In this document: positions 35,280-46,875 of the stretch, piece by piece
Layout of the letters: each line of letters starts with the position of its first letter
Position numbering within the stretch: position 1 is the first letter of the stretch
DNA from: Nageia nagi
Lineage: Eukaryota; Pinophyta
DNA: 64,000 bases
Direction of reading: 5' to 3'
Assembly: GCA_050084985.1 (NCBI GenBank)
Contig: JBITNC010000001.1
Span: forward strand, 127,038,001-127,102,000
Made by a program: the position numbers and the translations under genes
Notes under the pieces: generated by a model
What the model saw: only the letters and a program-made list of their open reading frames with translations
Databases searched by the model: none
What the model was told of the DNA's origin: nothing

Positions 35280-37270
35280 ATAATAATTTTTAATACTTGC
35301 ATAACCTTTGTATGTGTTCTACTTACATGTAACCATGCAAGTCTAGTGGATGATTATTGTAAATACTTTAATAGCATGAGTGAATTTGATTGCATTTTTC
35401 CTATGATGAATCATTATATGTGCATTATTGATATTATTGTCCATGCAGTCAATCTTGAGGAGGCTTTAGATACTTTTAAGCAATGATCGTAGGATATGAA
35501 AAAAATGGGTTTTCTAAAAAAGGCTCTAGATACTTATAATCATATGGATTGGTCATGTGTAAAGACAAACTCTACAACCTTTTCTAGCATTCTTCCAACA
35601 TGTGCCACCATGGAATCTCTAGCAGTAGATATGGACATCCATCAAAGAGTAGTTAAAAATGGTTTTTCATCGAATATTATAGTTGTGAATGCCCTGATAG
35701 ACATGTATGTAAAAATGGAAGAATACACAAATCCCAAGAATTATTTGATAAGATGCATAATTTGAACATATTTTCATGGAATGCAATGATCTTAGGATAT
35801 GCAAAAAATGGATATGTTATAAAGGATCATGAATTGTTTAATAAAATTATGTCATTGAAATGCAATCTCATGGACTACAATTATCATAGGATATGCAAAA
35901 AATGGGTTTTTTGAGAAGGCTCTAAACACTTTTAGGCATATGTAGTTTTCAAGTGTAAAGCCAAACTCTGCAAACTTTACTAGCATTTTATAGCATGTTC
36001 CATCATGGTAGCTATCGAAGAAGGTATGGGAATCCATTAAAGAGTAGTTAAAAAATAGGTTTTCATCAAATGCTACACTTGTGAATACCTTAATAAACAT
36101 GTATGTAAAATGTAGAAGAATACACAAAGTCTAAGAATTATTTGACAAAATGCATGATTCGAACATAGTTTCATGGAATGCAATGATCTAAGGATATGCA
36201 TAAAATGGATATATTGTAATGAATTGTGAATTTATTTGACAAAATTACCTCACCAAAATGCAATCTATTAGATTGTAATGATCATAGGATATGAAAAAAA
36301 TGGGTTTTCCAAAAAGTCTTTAGATACTTTTAAGCATATGCAATTGTTAGGTGTAAGGAAAAAATCTATAACCTTTTGCAACATTCTATCAACATATGCC
36401 ACCATGGCAGCTCTAAAAGAAGGTATGGGCATCCATCAAAGAGTAGTTGAAAATGGGTTTTCATTGAATGTTGTAGTTGTGAATGTCCTGATAGACATGC
36501 ATGCAAAATATGGAAGAATACACAAAGCCCAAGAATTGTTTGATAAGATGCATGATTCTAATATACTTTCATATAATCCAATGATCTCAAGATATGCATA
36601 AAATGGATATGTTGAAAGGGACTATGAATTGTTTGAAAAAATTGCCTCATCAAAATGTAGTCTCATGGACTACAATGATCATATGATATGCAAAAAATAG
36701 GTTTTATAAAAAGGATCTAGAGACTTTTAAGCATATGCAATTGTCATGTGTGAAGCCAAAATTTGCAACCTTTGTCAACATTCTTCTAGCATGTGCCACC
36801 ATGGTAGATCTAGAATAAGATATGGGCATCTATCAAAAAGTAGTTGAAAATGATTTTTTATTGAATGTTACAATTGTGAATGCCTTGATATATATGAATG
36901 CAAAATGTGAAATAATACACAAATAATAGGAATTGTTGAACAAGATGCATGATTCATGGAATGTAATGATCTCATGATATGCATAAAATGAATACATTTA
37001 AAGGGATTGTGAATTGTTTAACAAAATTGCCTCATCAAAATGTAGTCTCATGGAATGCAATGATCACAAGAAATGCAAAAAATAGGTTTTTTGAAAAGGC
37101 TTTAAAGACTTTTATGCACATATAATTATCAAGTGTAAAGCCAAATTCTACGACAATTTCCAACATTCTTCCATAATGTGCCACCATGGAAACACTAGTA
37201 GTAGGTATGTACATCCATAAAATAGTAGTTCAAAATGGTTTTTCATAAAATACAATTTCATGGAATGCAA
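35280..37270 (+). pseudogene. PPR pseudogene with five 397-bp tandem units
   Basis: Equivalent points (the CACCATGG of each unit) lie at 35604, about 36001, 36398, 36795 and 37180, so four units repeat at exactly 397 bp within my reading and the last interval is 385. Each unit encodes a PLS-type block: GFLKKALDTYNHM, NSTTFSSILPTCATMESLA, NALIDMYVK, KMHDSNILSYNPMISRYA. Stops and frameshifts are frequent; the longest clean frames are 35496-35765 and 36278-36601. Confidence 0.9.
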
Positions 37271-38140
37271 TGATTAGAGGATATGCAATTCATGGATACA
37301 GAAAAAATTTCCTTAAACACTTTGATATGATGAAGCACTTCACAACCTACACTAATAGCATAACCGTTTTATGTGTTCTACTTGCATATAGTCATGCAAG
37401 TATAATGGATGATGATTGTAAATACTTTATTATCATGAGTGAATTTTATTGCATTTTTTTGGTGATGATTCATTATATGTGCAGTTTTGACATTCTTGGT
37501 TGTGCAAGCTATATTGAGAAAGCTTTAAACTTCACTTTCAAAATTCCCATAAAAGCTAAATAAAGTGTGTGGATATGTTTACTTTGTATTTGGAGATCAC
37601 ATAAGAGTGTAGGAATAGGGGAATTTGTGGAAAGAATCCTTTTTTTGTTGAAACTTAAAAATACTTCATCTTATGTTCTTTCAAATGTTTATGTTGAATT
37701 GGGTAGTTGGGATGATGTTTAAAGAGTAAGGACATTGATGAAATATCAAGGAATCAAGAAGAGACATAGATGTAGTTGGATTGAAGTTAACATATCACAC
37801 CCACAAACATAGGAGATATATGGAAAATTAGAGAAATTATCAAGTGAGATGAAGGTAATAGGGTATATTCCAAATATAACACCTATGTTGCATGATCTGG
37901 AGGTTGGAAATAAAGAATTGCTTCTCTACCAACATAAAAAAAGTTGGAAATTACGTTTGGGTTATTAAACACTTCACCCATAACTATTATTAGAGTTGTA
38001 AAGAACCTTCGAATTTGTGATGAATTCCATATGAAAACCAAGTTTATCTCCAATATTGTTGCAAGGGATATTGTTGTGGAGGATACAAATCGATCCCATT
38101 ATTTAAAACATGGATAATGTTCTTATGGAGATTACTTGTG
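37270..38140 (+). pseudogene. PPR pseudogene end with E and DYW domains, copy 1
   Basis: A PPR/E block (37270-37563) leads into an E+/DYW region: SWDDV, RTLMKYQGIKKRHRCSWIEV, HPQT, then the DYW core to ANR-like TNRSHYLKHG and a C-terminal CSYGDYL in place of DYW. The HSE motif that binds zinc and carries the catalytic Glu is replaced around QHKKSWKLRLGY, and frame changes are present. Known DYW domains deaminate cytidine in organelle RNA; this copy cannot. Confidence 0.85.
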
Positions 38141-38269
38141 ATTTAAAGTAATTCAAAATCTAAAGAGTATTGCACAATGAGGTGGTGCATGCTTTCAAAT
38201 AGAAAGGAAACCATGTTTCATTTCAATTTTTCAAAAATTGTCATTTCAAATATTTGTATTTTGTACAAA

Positions 38270-39430
38270 TAGACATTATTGTTGATTGTTTACATCTTAT
38301 TATCAAGTGAATGTAATTGCCTACATATATTGTCAAGTGAATTATTTGACAAGAAGCATGATGCAGACATAGTTTCATGGAATGTAATGATCTTAGGATA
38401 TACACAACATGGATGCATTGAAAGGGATTATGAATTATTTGACAAAATTACCTCATCAAAATGCAATCTTATGGACTACAATGATCACAACATATGCCAA
38501 AAATGGGTTTTTAAAAAGGCTCTAAATACTTTTAAGCATATACAATTGTCAAGTGCAAAGCCAAACTCTGCAACCTTTGCTAGTTTTTTTCTAGTATATG
38601 TTTCCATGGCATTCTTCCAGCATGTGCCACCATAGCATAACCTTTAGATGTGTTCTATTAGGATGCAACCATGAAAGTATAGTGGATGAGGGCTATAAAT
38701 ACTTTAATAACATGAGTGACACTTAAGCATTATTCCCATATAATATGAATTGGATGTGTGTATGTATCTGCTTGGTGCATATCGATTGCATAAGAATTTA
38801 TAAATAAGAGTATTTGTGGAAAAATATTTTTTTGTTCAAATAATCAAGACATTGATGAAAGATAGAGGAATCAAGAAGAAACTTGGATATAGTTAGATTG
38901 AAGTTGACAAGAAGGCATATGCTTTTCTTGTAGGAGACAGATTACACCCACAAAATCAAGAGGTATATGAAAAATTAGAGAAATTATTGAATGGGATGAA
39001 TGCAATAAGGTATATTACAAATACAATACTTATGTTACATGATGTAGAGGTTGACTATAAAGAATTGCTTCTTTGTGAGAATAGCAAAAAGTTGGCAATT
39101 GTATTTGGGTTGTTAAAGACTCTCCTTGGAACCATTATTAGAGTTGTGAAGAACCTTGGAGTATGCAATGACTACCATATGACAACCAAGTTTATCTCTA
39201 ATATTGTTGCAAGGGATATTTTTATTAGTTCCCTGATAGACATGTATGAAAAATGTGGAAGAATACACAAGGCCTAGGAATTATTTAACAACATGATGCA
39301 AATACAGTCTCATGGAATGTAATGTTTTGAGGTTATGCAATTAATGGCTATAACAAGGATTCCTTTAAAAGTTTTTAAAAAGATGCAATTATCAGATGCA
39401 AAGCCAAAATCTGTAACCTTTTCCAACTAA
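38270..39430 (+). pseudogene. second PPR-DYW pseudogene copy, rejoined to PPR sequence
   Basis: PPR remnants (FDKKHDADIVSWNVMILGYT, 38340-38635) are followed by a second DYW block: KKAYAFLVGDRLHPQNQEVY, ELLLCENSKKLAIVFGLLKT and NLGVCNDYHMTTKFISNIVA. The catalytic HSE is changed to NSK and a zinc-ligand Cys is Tyr (CNDYH). It then runs directly into a PPR motif, SLIDMYEKCGRIHKA, instead of ending, which marks an unequal recombination junction near 39230. Confidence 0.85.
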
Positions 39431-40004
39431 GATGCCCAAAAAAATGATTTGGAGGATTTTTCATCGAATGTGGTGGTTTGGTAATGGGTACATGCAATAA
39501 ATGTCATGCTTCGGGTTATAACAAAATGGTGAAACCCCTCATTTACATCTTGCTCTATGTTTTTGACCTCCACCATTATCATTCAATACTAATAAGGGCT
39601 CCATTTCTAGGCCATTACATGCTTCAATGACCATCTTAACAAAGATTAGCAAGAGTGATATTCATATAATTTTTGGGGTAAGTGATGAAATTATATATCT
39701 ATGAAAACACTAGCAACCCAAGGGATGAATTTGTATCAAGAGTGATATTCATATCATTTTATGGGTATATTTTCAATTACAGAGAGTGAAGGGCATCTTA
39801 AAGGACCAAATTGAAGCACACAAAACCTAGGATAGGCATGAGGAGAGAACCCAAGTATGGATAGGGGTTCTATAAGGTTGTATGGCTATGAAAATGAAAA
39901 AAATGCCTACAAAGAACATGATATCATTACAAAGGTCAAAGGAAAAATGCTTACACACCATCTTATACCCTCTCCAAACATGATTTATCTCCCCCCTCTC
40001 CAAA
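39431..40004. other. unassigned spacer
   Basis: No gene or known element is recognised. A short phrase around GTGATATTCATATCATTTT occurs twice (about 39655 and 39740). It borders the telomere-like array. Confidence 0.4.
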
Positions 40005-42225
40005 CAAACTTTAGGGTTTGGGGTTAGTGTTTAAGGTTTAGGAGTTAAGGTTAGGGGTTATGGTTTGGGGTTAGTGTTTAGGGTTAGGGGTTATAATTTA
40101 GGGGTTAAGTAACTCTTTAGATTTAGGTGTTAGGGTTTGGGGTAAGGGTTAGGGGTTATGGTTTGGGGGTTACAATGTAAGGGTAAGGGTTAGGAGTTAG
40201 GGTTAAGGTTTAGGGTTAGTATTTAGGGTAAGTGTTTAGGGTTAAGGGTTATTATTTAAAGATTAATGTTTAAGGGTTAAGGGTTAGGTGTTAGGGTTTA
40301 AAATTAATGTTTAAGTTTTGGGGTAAGGGTTAGGGGTTAGGGTTCATGAACTAGTTTAAGGGTTAATGTTTAAGAGTTAGGGGTTACAGTTTATGGGTTA
40401 GTGTTAAGAGTTAGAGGTTACTATTAGGAGTTAGGGGTAAGGATTAGGGGCTAGTCAAGATTAATGTTTAGAGTTTAGGGTAAGAGTTAGGGGTCAAGGT
40501 TTAGAGCTAGTGTTTAGGGGTAAGGGTTTGGGATTAGTGTTAAGGTTTTGGGTAAGCATTTAGGGTTAGGGGTTATGATTTAAGGCTTAGGTGTTAAGGT
40601 TTAGGGCTAGTATTTAGAGTTCAAGAAAGAGTTTAGGGGTTAACGTTTGGGGTTAGTATTTAGGGTTAAGGGTTATAGTTTAGGGGTTAATGTTTAAGAG
40701 TTAAGAGTTATGATTTAGGGGTTATTATTTAAGAGTTAGGGCTTAAAGTTAGGAGTTAGGGGTTAAGGTTTAAGGTTTGGGGTAAGGGTTATGGGTTAGG
40801 GTTTAGGGGAAAGGGTTTGGGGTTAGTGTTAAGGTTTGGGATTAGGGTTTAGGGTAAGTGTTTAGGGTTAGGGATTATGATTTAAGGGTTAGTGTTTAAG
40901 GGTTAGGGGTTAGGTGTTAAGGTATAAAGTTTATGGTTTGGGTTAAGGGTTATAGCTAGGGAAGGGTTTTAGGGGTTAAGGTTTGGGGTTAATGTTTATG
41001 GTTAGGGTTAGGATTAGGGGTTTGTATTTAGGGTTAGGGGTTATAAATTAGGGGTTAATGTTTAAGAGTTAGGGGTTACAATTTAGTGTTTAATGTTTAA
41101 GGGTTACAAATTATAATTTAGGGTTAAGGTTTAGGGGTTAGTGTTTAGGGTTATGAGTTATGGTTTAGGGGTAAGGGTTTGGGGTTTATTTTTAGGATTA
41201 AAAGTTACAATTTAGAGGTTAGTGTTTAAGAGTTAGCAGTTAAAATTTAGGGGTTAGTGTTTAACAATTAGGGGTTAGGGGTAAGGGTTTAGGATTAGTG
41301 TTTAAGGTTAGGGTTTGGGGTAAGTGTTTAGGGTTACGAGTTATGGTTTAGAGGTTAGGGTTCAAGAAAGGGTTTGGGGTTAGTGTTTGTGATAAGGTTT
41401 AGGTGTAAGGGTTAGGGTTTTGATTAGATGTAAGGATTATAGGTTAGGGGTTATGATTTAGGGATTAATATTTAAGAGTTAGAGGTTACAATTATTATAA
41501 GGGTTAATATTTAGGTTTAGTATTCAAAAGTTAGGGGTTATAGTTTAAGGGTTAGGGATCAAGGTTTAGGGTTAATGTTTGGGGTTAAGGTATAGGGTTA
41601 GTGTTTAGGATTAAGAATTTATATATTTTAGGGGTAAGGGTTAGGGTTAAGGTTAAGGGATAGGAGTGAGGGTTTGGGTTTATGTTTAGGTTTAGGGGTT
41701 AAAATATAGGGATTAGTATTTTAGAGTTAGGGGTTACAATTTAGGGGTTTATGTTTAAGAGTTAGGAGTTAGGGGTAATGGTTGAGGGTCAGAGTTTAGA
41801 GTTTGTATTTGGGGTAAGTATTTAAGGTTAAGAGTTATGGATTAGGGGTAAGTGTTAGTGGTTAGGGTTAGGTGTAAAGATTAGGGTTATAGTTTGGGGT
41901 AAGGATTACAATTAGGGTTAGGGGTAATAGTTAATGGTTAGGGTTTATGTTTAATATTTAATGTTAGCATGTTAGGGGTTACAATTTATGGATTAGTGTT
42001 TAAGGGCTAGAAGTTACAATTATTATAGAGATTAATATTTAGGATTTGAGGTTAATGTTTAAGAGTTAGGAGTTATGATTTAGGTGTTAGTGTTTAAGGG
42101 CTAGGGGTTAGGGTTAGGATTTAATGTTAGTATTTAGGTTTTGGGGTAAGGGGTTACGATTAAGGGTTAAGGGTTATAGTTAGGGATAAGGGTTAAGGGT
42201 TATGGATTTAGATTAGTATTTAAGG
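40005..42225 (+). repeat. degenerate interstitial telomere-like array (TTTAGGG type)
   Basis: About 2.2 kb made of variants of the plant telomere repeat: GGTTTAGGG, GGGTTAGTGTTTA and GGGGTTA phrases recur throughout, with the G-rich strand on +. Units vary in length and are rarely perfect, so this is an old internal block. Ordinary transposon-like DNA lies on both sides, so it is not a chromosome end. Short open frames inside are meaningless. Confidence 0.92.
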
Positions 42226-42318
42226 ATAATATGAGTACTAATTTATACATTTCATAATGTGATAACTAATTTATTTATTTTATAATGTGAGTCCTATTTT
42301 AAAAAAATAGATTTCACT

Positions 42319-43090
42319 ATGGTGAAGCATATGAGAAATGATGTGTCACCATATGATGAGGATGGGATGCCACATCCTTATATTCATTCTAGGAGGAAAA
42401 ATGTATCATCTAATGAAGCCAAGGATGATATGACATCAGTTCCTCCTAGGAGGATAAGCATGTTATTTGATGATGATGATGATGACCCTAAGGTAATTTG
42501 CATCAAATTTTGATTTGGTTCTCAAATTCTTATTCTTATTCTTATTATTATTATTATATATATGTATGTATGTATGTATCTTATTTGTGTTGATGTTTTT
42601 ATTAGGCCAAACAATAATACCTTGGAGTAATTAGGTCAACACAAGGAAGAGATGTCATAGCCACTGAGTTGTTTCTAGGAGGATGTGCATTTATAGGACC
42701 TTAACTAGTTGTTGATAATGAGGTAAAAGGATTTAATGATATTATCATGATTTATTATATTTTATCTATTATATGTCGATATTCAATATGTAGGGGTTTC
42801 CAAAGATATAGAAGGGAAGAAGTAAAAGTACATTATTATGATATTGACGGCCTACTAAAATTAGAGGGTGGAATACCTCTACAGTTAGAAAACATGCATA
42901 TGGTCCAATTGAACCTACCAAATATTCTAAATATCTAAAAGAGAATATTTCAAAGAAAATACAATATGCAAATTCATCATATGAAGAGGGAATAATAACT
43001 ACAAGAACAAGACTTCAAAGTTTACTTTGAATATCAATGGTACACACTAATACAAATGAGGAGCTAGTTGATCTACCATTAGAGAGAGTT
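42319..43090 (+). pseudogene. unrecognised exon-like coding remnants
   Basis: Block 1 (42319-42491) reads MVKHMRNDVSPYDEDGMPHP and ends in an Asp run before a possible splice donor (GTAATTTG). Block 2 (42605-42720) is preceded by TTTTTATTAG and reads GVIRSTQGRDVIATELFLGG before GTAAAAGG. Block 3 (from about 42796) follows ATATGTAG and reads AYGPIEPTKYSKYLKENIS in one frame. The family is not recognised. Proximity to the TNP2 remnant suggests a second CACTA gene, which is only a guess. Confidence 0.35.
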
Positions 43091-44141
43091 GATTATTTTA
43101 TTTTTTATATAATCTACTACATTTATATAAGAATACATATGATCATTCAACATATGGTGCATGAAAAATAAAAATAAAAAAATTGAAAAGCTTTTGAGCA
43201 ATTCAATTATTATAGTTATTCATACATGATCAAACATTCTGGATATTTGATTGATGTTGAGATGGGTTTATTTTTAATGTCTACTACTATGTGTGTGCAT
43301 ATGAAAATAGAACCACCAACATAGATACCATTTTATGGGCCAATTTACAGTGCATATATTTGAAAATAATTAACATTGCATATGTTAAGTATGTTCAAAT
43401 ATGAACTTTGTGGAAATTTAGAATTAGTAAAATACCATAAAAAAAATTTATACGTTGATGGTCAATAAAAAATACATAGAAACATTGTAAGATACATAAA
43501 TAGTACCAAAATCACCACTTTTATACCAGATTATGAATTTGTAGAATTTTGAGATGATCAAGAATATTTCATGGCTAAAAGAATGGATAGTTATATATGT
43601 GTAGTTCCTATTAGAGATATTAACCCTCACGATTACCTATGGGTGAAATATAATTATAAAATACCTACTTTGATACATAAGATATGTTTGGAGTTAAGAG
43701 ATGAAAATGGATATTGTAATAATAATTGATGAATAATGTTGTACTAGGTAGTTATGAATCTCTATGTTACTTCATGTTAAAGATATTGATAGTTACTTGT
43801 TACTTTTATATTGTGATACACTTGTTACATCTTGTTCACTCTTTAATGAAAAATATTGTGTTCCAATTCATGGATAAAATTGTTACTAATATTACTAATA
43901 GAAACATAGAAATACAATAAGTACACAAGACAACTCAATAATAATGACTTATGTACCATCTTTGCATAGAAAAAATATATGTAGGATAATAAGGCAACAA
44001 CTACATAATGTATTAAATGATGATTAATATGCACATTTATTGAGAAACCCAAATCTAATAGCTCATGTTCATTTGGTCATGGATTCATATAATGATAATG
44101 ATACAAGAGTGAATAATGTTCATCAAGAATACTAAAGTGCA
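43091..44141. other. AT-rich interval between exon-like blocks and TNP2 remnant
   Basis: Short coding-like scraps such as YEFVEF and MDSYICVVPIRDINPHDYLW (43530-43640) suggest a decayed protein gene on +, but no family is recognised and stops are dense. Confidence 0.3.
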
Positions 44142-45210
44142 ATGAATGATTTACTTGGATCAATCTATGATGATGTTGACATGAATGATACTCCTCATAC
44201 ATATGATGATGTAAGAGATGCTAATTTTGAAAATGAGAGTATGCATATCACTTTCAAAATCCTTTTATATAAAGGAACATATTTAACTAAGTTGGAAATG
44301 ACCCTATTTCTCATGAATTTAAAAACCAAATATGGATTGTGAGATATAAGTTTTAGTAATTTTCTTAAGCATGTTTTTTTTTTTAATATTATAATATTTA
44401 GATTTCTATCAATTTATGTATTTTTTATTATTTAATATTTGACATAATAATTTTATTGATTTATGTGATATTAATTGTACGTTACTAAAAGATAAAGTGC
44501 TTCTAAGAGACAATATCATCCCTCCTTCGTGTAGAAAGGCATAAATAATTTTGAATGATGTTGGGGTAGAGTGTCATGTGTACCTTTTTTGTATTAATGA
44601 TTACATTTTGTATAGATGGCGATATAAAAATTTACTAAATTTTCAAATTTTGATGCAAATAGATAATGTTCAAGAATGATAGGAAATAATATTCCTCAAA
44701 AGAATATTTACCATTGTCCAATCATTCTTTGGTTGTTACAAGTATTTTGGTGTAATTCAACTACACAATATATGGATTGGCATGTAAAAAATAGAAGTGA
44801 AGAAGGTGTATTATGAATTCCTTCATATTCTAAAGTAATGAAACATATATAAAATATGTGGCCTAATAAATTTTAGGATGAACTTGGGAGTGTCAAATTG
44901 GATTTAGCAATTGATGTTTCAATCCATTTTCTATAAAATACATCTAATTATTCATTGTGACATATTATTAATTATAACATACCGCCATAGATGTATATAT
45001 AAAAAAAAGAACATTTGATTTTGACTCTTATAGTTCTCAGAACACATTAGATGAAAAACATAGATGCCTACCTTGAACCATTGGTTAATAAATTGATGCA
45101 ATTATGGAATGGAATTCAAAATATGATTGATATAATTATACCTATCCAACAAAGGTCATTCACATTATATGGCATGCTATGTTGGTGTAGACTCTAAATA
45201 ATGCATAAAT
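44142..45210 (+). pseudogene. CACTA (En/Spm) TNP2-type transposase remnant
   Basis: Order and wording follow the TNP2 family: LYKGTYLTKLEMTLFLMNLK with KYGL-DISFSNFLKH, then a damaged stretch around the CINDYILYR Cys block (about 44585-44620). Next come MDWHVKNRSEEGVL, SVKLDLAIDVSIHF, NTSNYSL, INYNIPP and KNIDAYLEPLVNKLMQLWNG near 44770-45120. Stops and frameshifts are numerous. Intact relatives cut and paste CACTA elements. No convincing CACTA/TAGTG termini were found around it. Confidence 0.75.
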
Positions 45211-45739
45211 AATAAATCGATGCATTATTTGTCTACAGTATACTATTGAAGCATATATTAAAAATACAACATCAAATGAACATGATAATCAATGTACCTT
45301 TATTGCATTCGCATCAACATGAACTAATATAGATCATACATCCATCATCATAATACACCATAGGAAATGCATGCCACCAATACCCTAAGAGCATGTCATT
45401 AACTATGTAAAAGAAGCATATCTATGAATAGAAGCAAACATGAAAATAAGTGAAATGAAGGTTTTAACAAATATATGCAAAGGTGGTGTTATAAAATATC
45501 ATTGGTGGTTGGATACAATGATATTGCATGTCTTGATCTTTTTCTCTAGATATGTATCGATGTTCGATTGTGTTGGCTTTGATATTTTTTCATAGTAACA
45601 TTTTGATCCTCTTTGATTCTTGGGATCATTGCATATTACATTACTTGTGGTATTTTTCTTGATATTTGATACTCTTTACATCATATAATGGTCCATTACA
45701 TTGATTACATTACCTTGGGTATATTTTAACCCTTTTTAC
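45211..45739. other. unassigned AT-rich interval
   Basis: It may hold further TNP2 decay products at its start and the outer part of the gypsy-C 3' LTR at its end. Nothing specific is supported. Confidence 0.3.
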
Positions 45740-46369
45740 AATAATATTCTTTGATGCTATAAAATGTATTATTTAATAAGTAATAATTCATTTTTAGGTG
45801 TCTACATTTTGCCCCTCTTTGGAGGTGTGATTGAAGAAATGAGATTACATATCCAAATAAGAAGTATAGAACAATTTTTTTGGAATATTTGAATTCTTCA
45901 TCCAGCACTACCATGTGATGATGAGGGTCCTTTGTTTCCCCCTTTTGACTTGGTTTCCTTAGGAAAGCTCCTTGAGTGTTGCAACAAAGGTAAAACCTAA
46001 AGAATTGTATCTTTTTCCCCTTATGATATTTATAGCATGGAAGGAACTCCTCTATAAAGTAGTATTATGGTCTCACATCCAATCTTTGAAATAGAAGAGA
46101 GTCTTTTTCCCTTTTATACTATTCAACCATTAATATGATCATTCCTTCATCTTTGATACTTAGGAATTTGATGCTCTTACATCCATGCTTTGATACAAAA
46201 AAGGTTCTTTTGATTTTAGCTTTTAATTCATTGATGTTCACATCATTAGCTACATGAAAATAGTGCTTTTACATCATTGATAGTGAGGTTTTTGCATAAC
46301 TTTATTTCCTTATTTTGATGTAGATACCTACAAAAAGTGTGAGATATTCTATACATGAAATATTTTGGA

Positions 46370-46700
46370 TACGTAATTAGTTGCATCGTCCATTGATGAT
46401 AAGTTAATATCAACAATATACTTATGGCTACATCATCAGTTTAACTTTTGAGTGAGTGAACTCTCACTAGTCATATTGATGGTTATTAGTGGTCATGCAT
46501 TTTATGTCTATGACCCTGAGACATTATACTTTGTATGGTTCAAGGTAAAAATCATGTGGATACACAAGTTGTATCATCCATTAAGGATGAATCAATATCC
46601 ACATCTTGCTTATGGTTACATCATCAATTTATTTTTTAAGTGAGTGAACTCTCACTAGCCGTATTGATTGTTATCGATGACCTAGTGTTTATTTGTCCAT
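46370..46700. repeat. two direct copies of a 188-bp spaced unit
   Basis: Two similar stretches each contain the inverted repeat AGTGAGTGAACTCTCACT, at 46451 and 46639 (188 bp apart), plus shared flanking words such as TTATGG-TACATCATCA. They lie downstream of the gypsy-C integrase on its own strand, probably in its 3' region or LTR. Confidence 0.6.
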
Positions 46701-46875
46701 GGTTTGTAGACATTATAATATCATTTTTTTAATATAATTAGCAATGTATACACAATATTGTATCCTATTAGCTACATGGAAATAATGAAAGAAACTATAA
46801 AAATGAAAATGAAAAATAAAATACATGTACCTCATGTGAAATATTTATTACTGTGCAAGGTACAAATCTATTATC

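Noticed and set aside
35170-35290. CACTACA word with three short repeats as a CACTA terminus
   Set aside because: The orientation does not fit the right end of an element, and no matching partner end was found near 33510.
40005-42225. True chromosome end
   Set aside because: Non-telomeric DNA continues on both sides and the repeats are degenerate.
43448-44052. Hydrophobic reading frames on both strands
   Set aside because: AT-rich DNA gives Ile/Phe/Tyr-rich peptides; no conserved motif was found.
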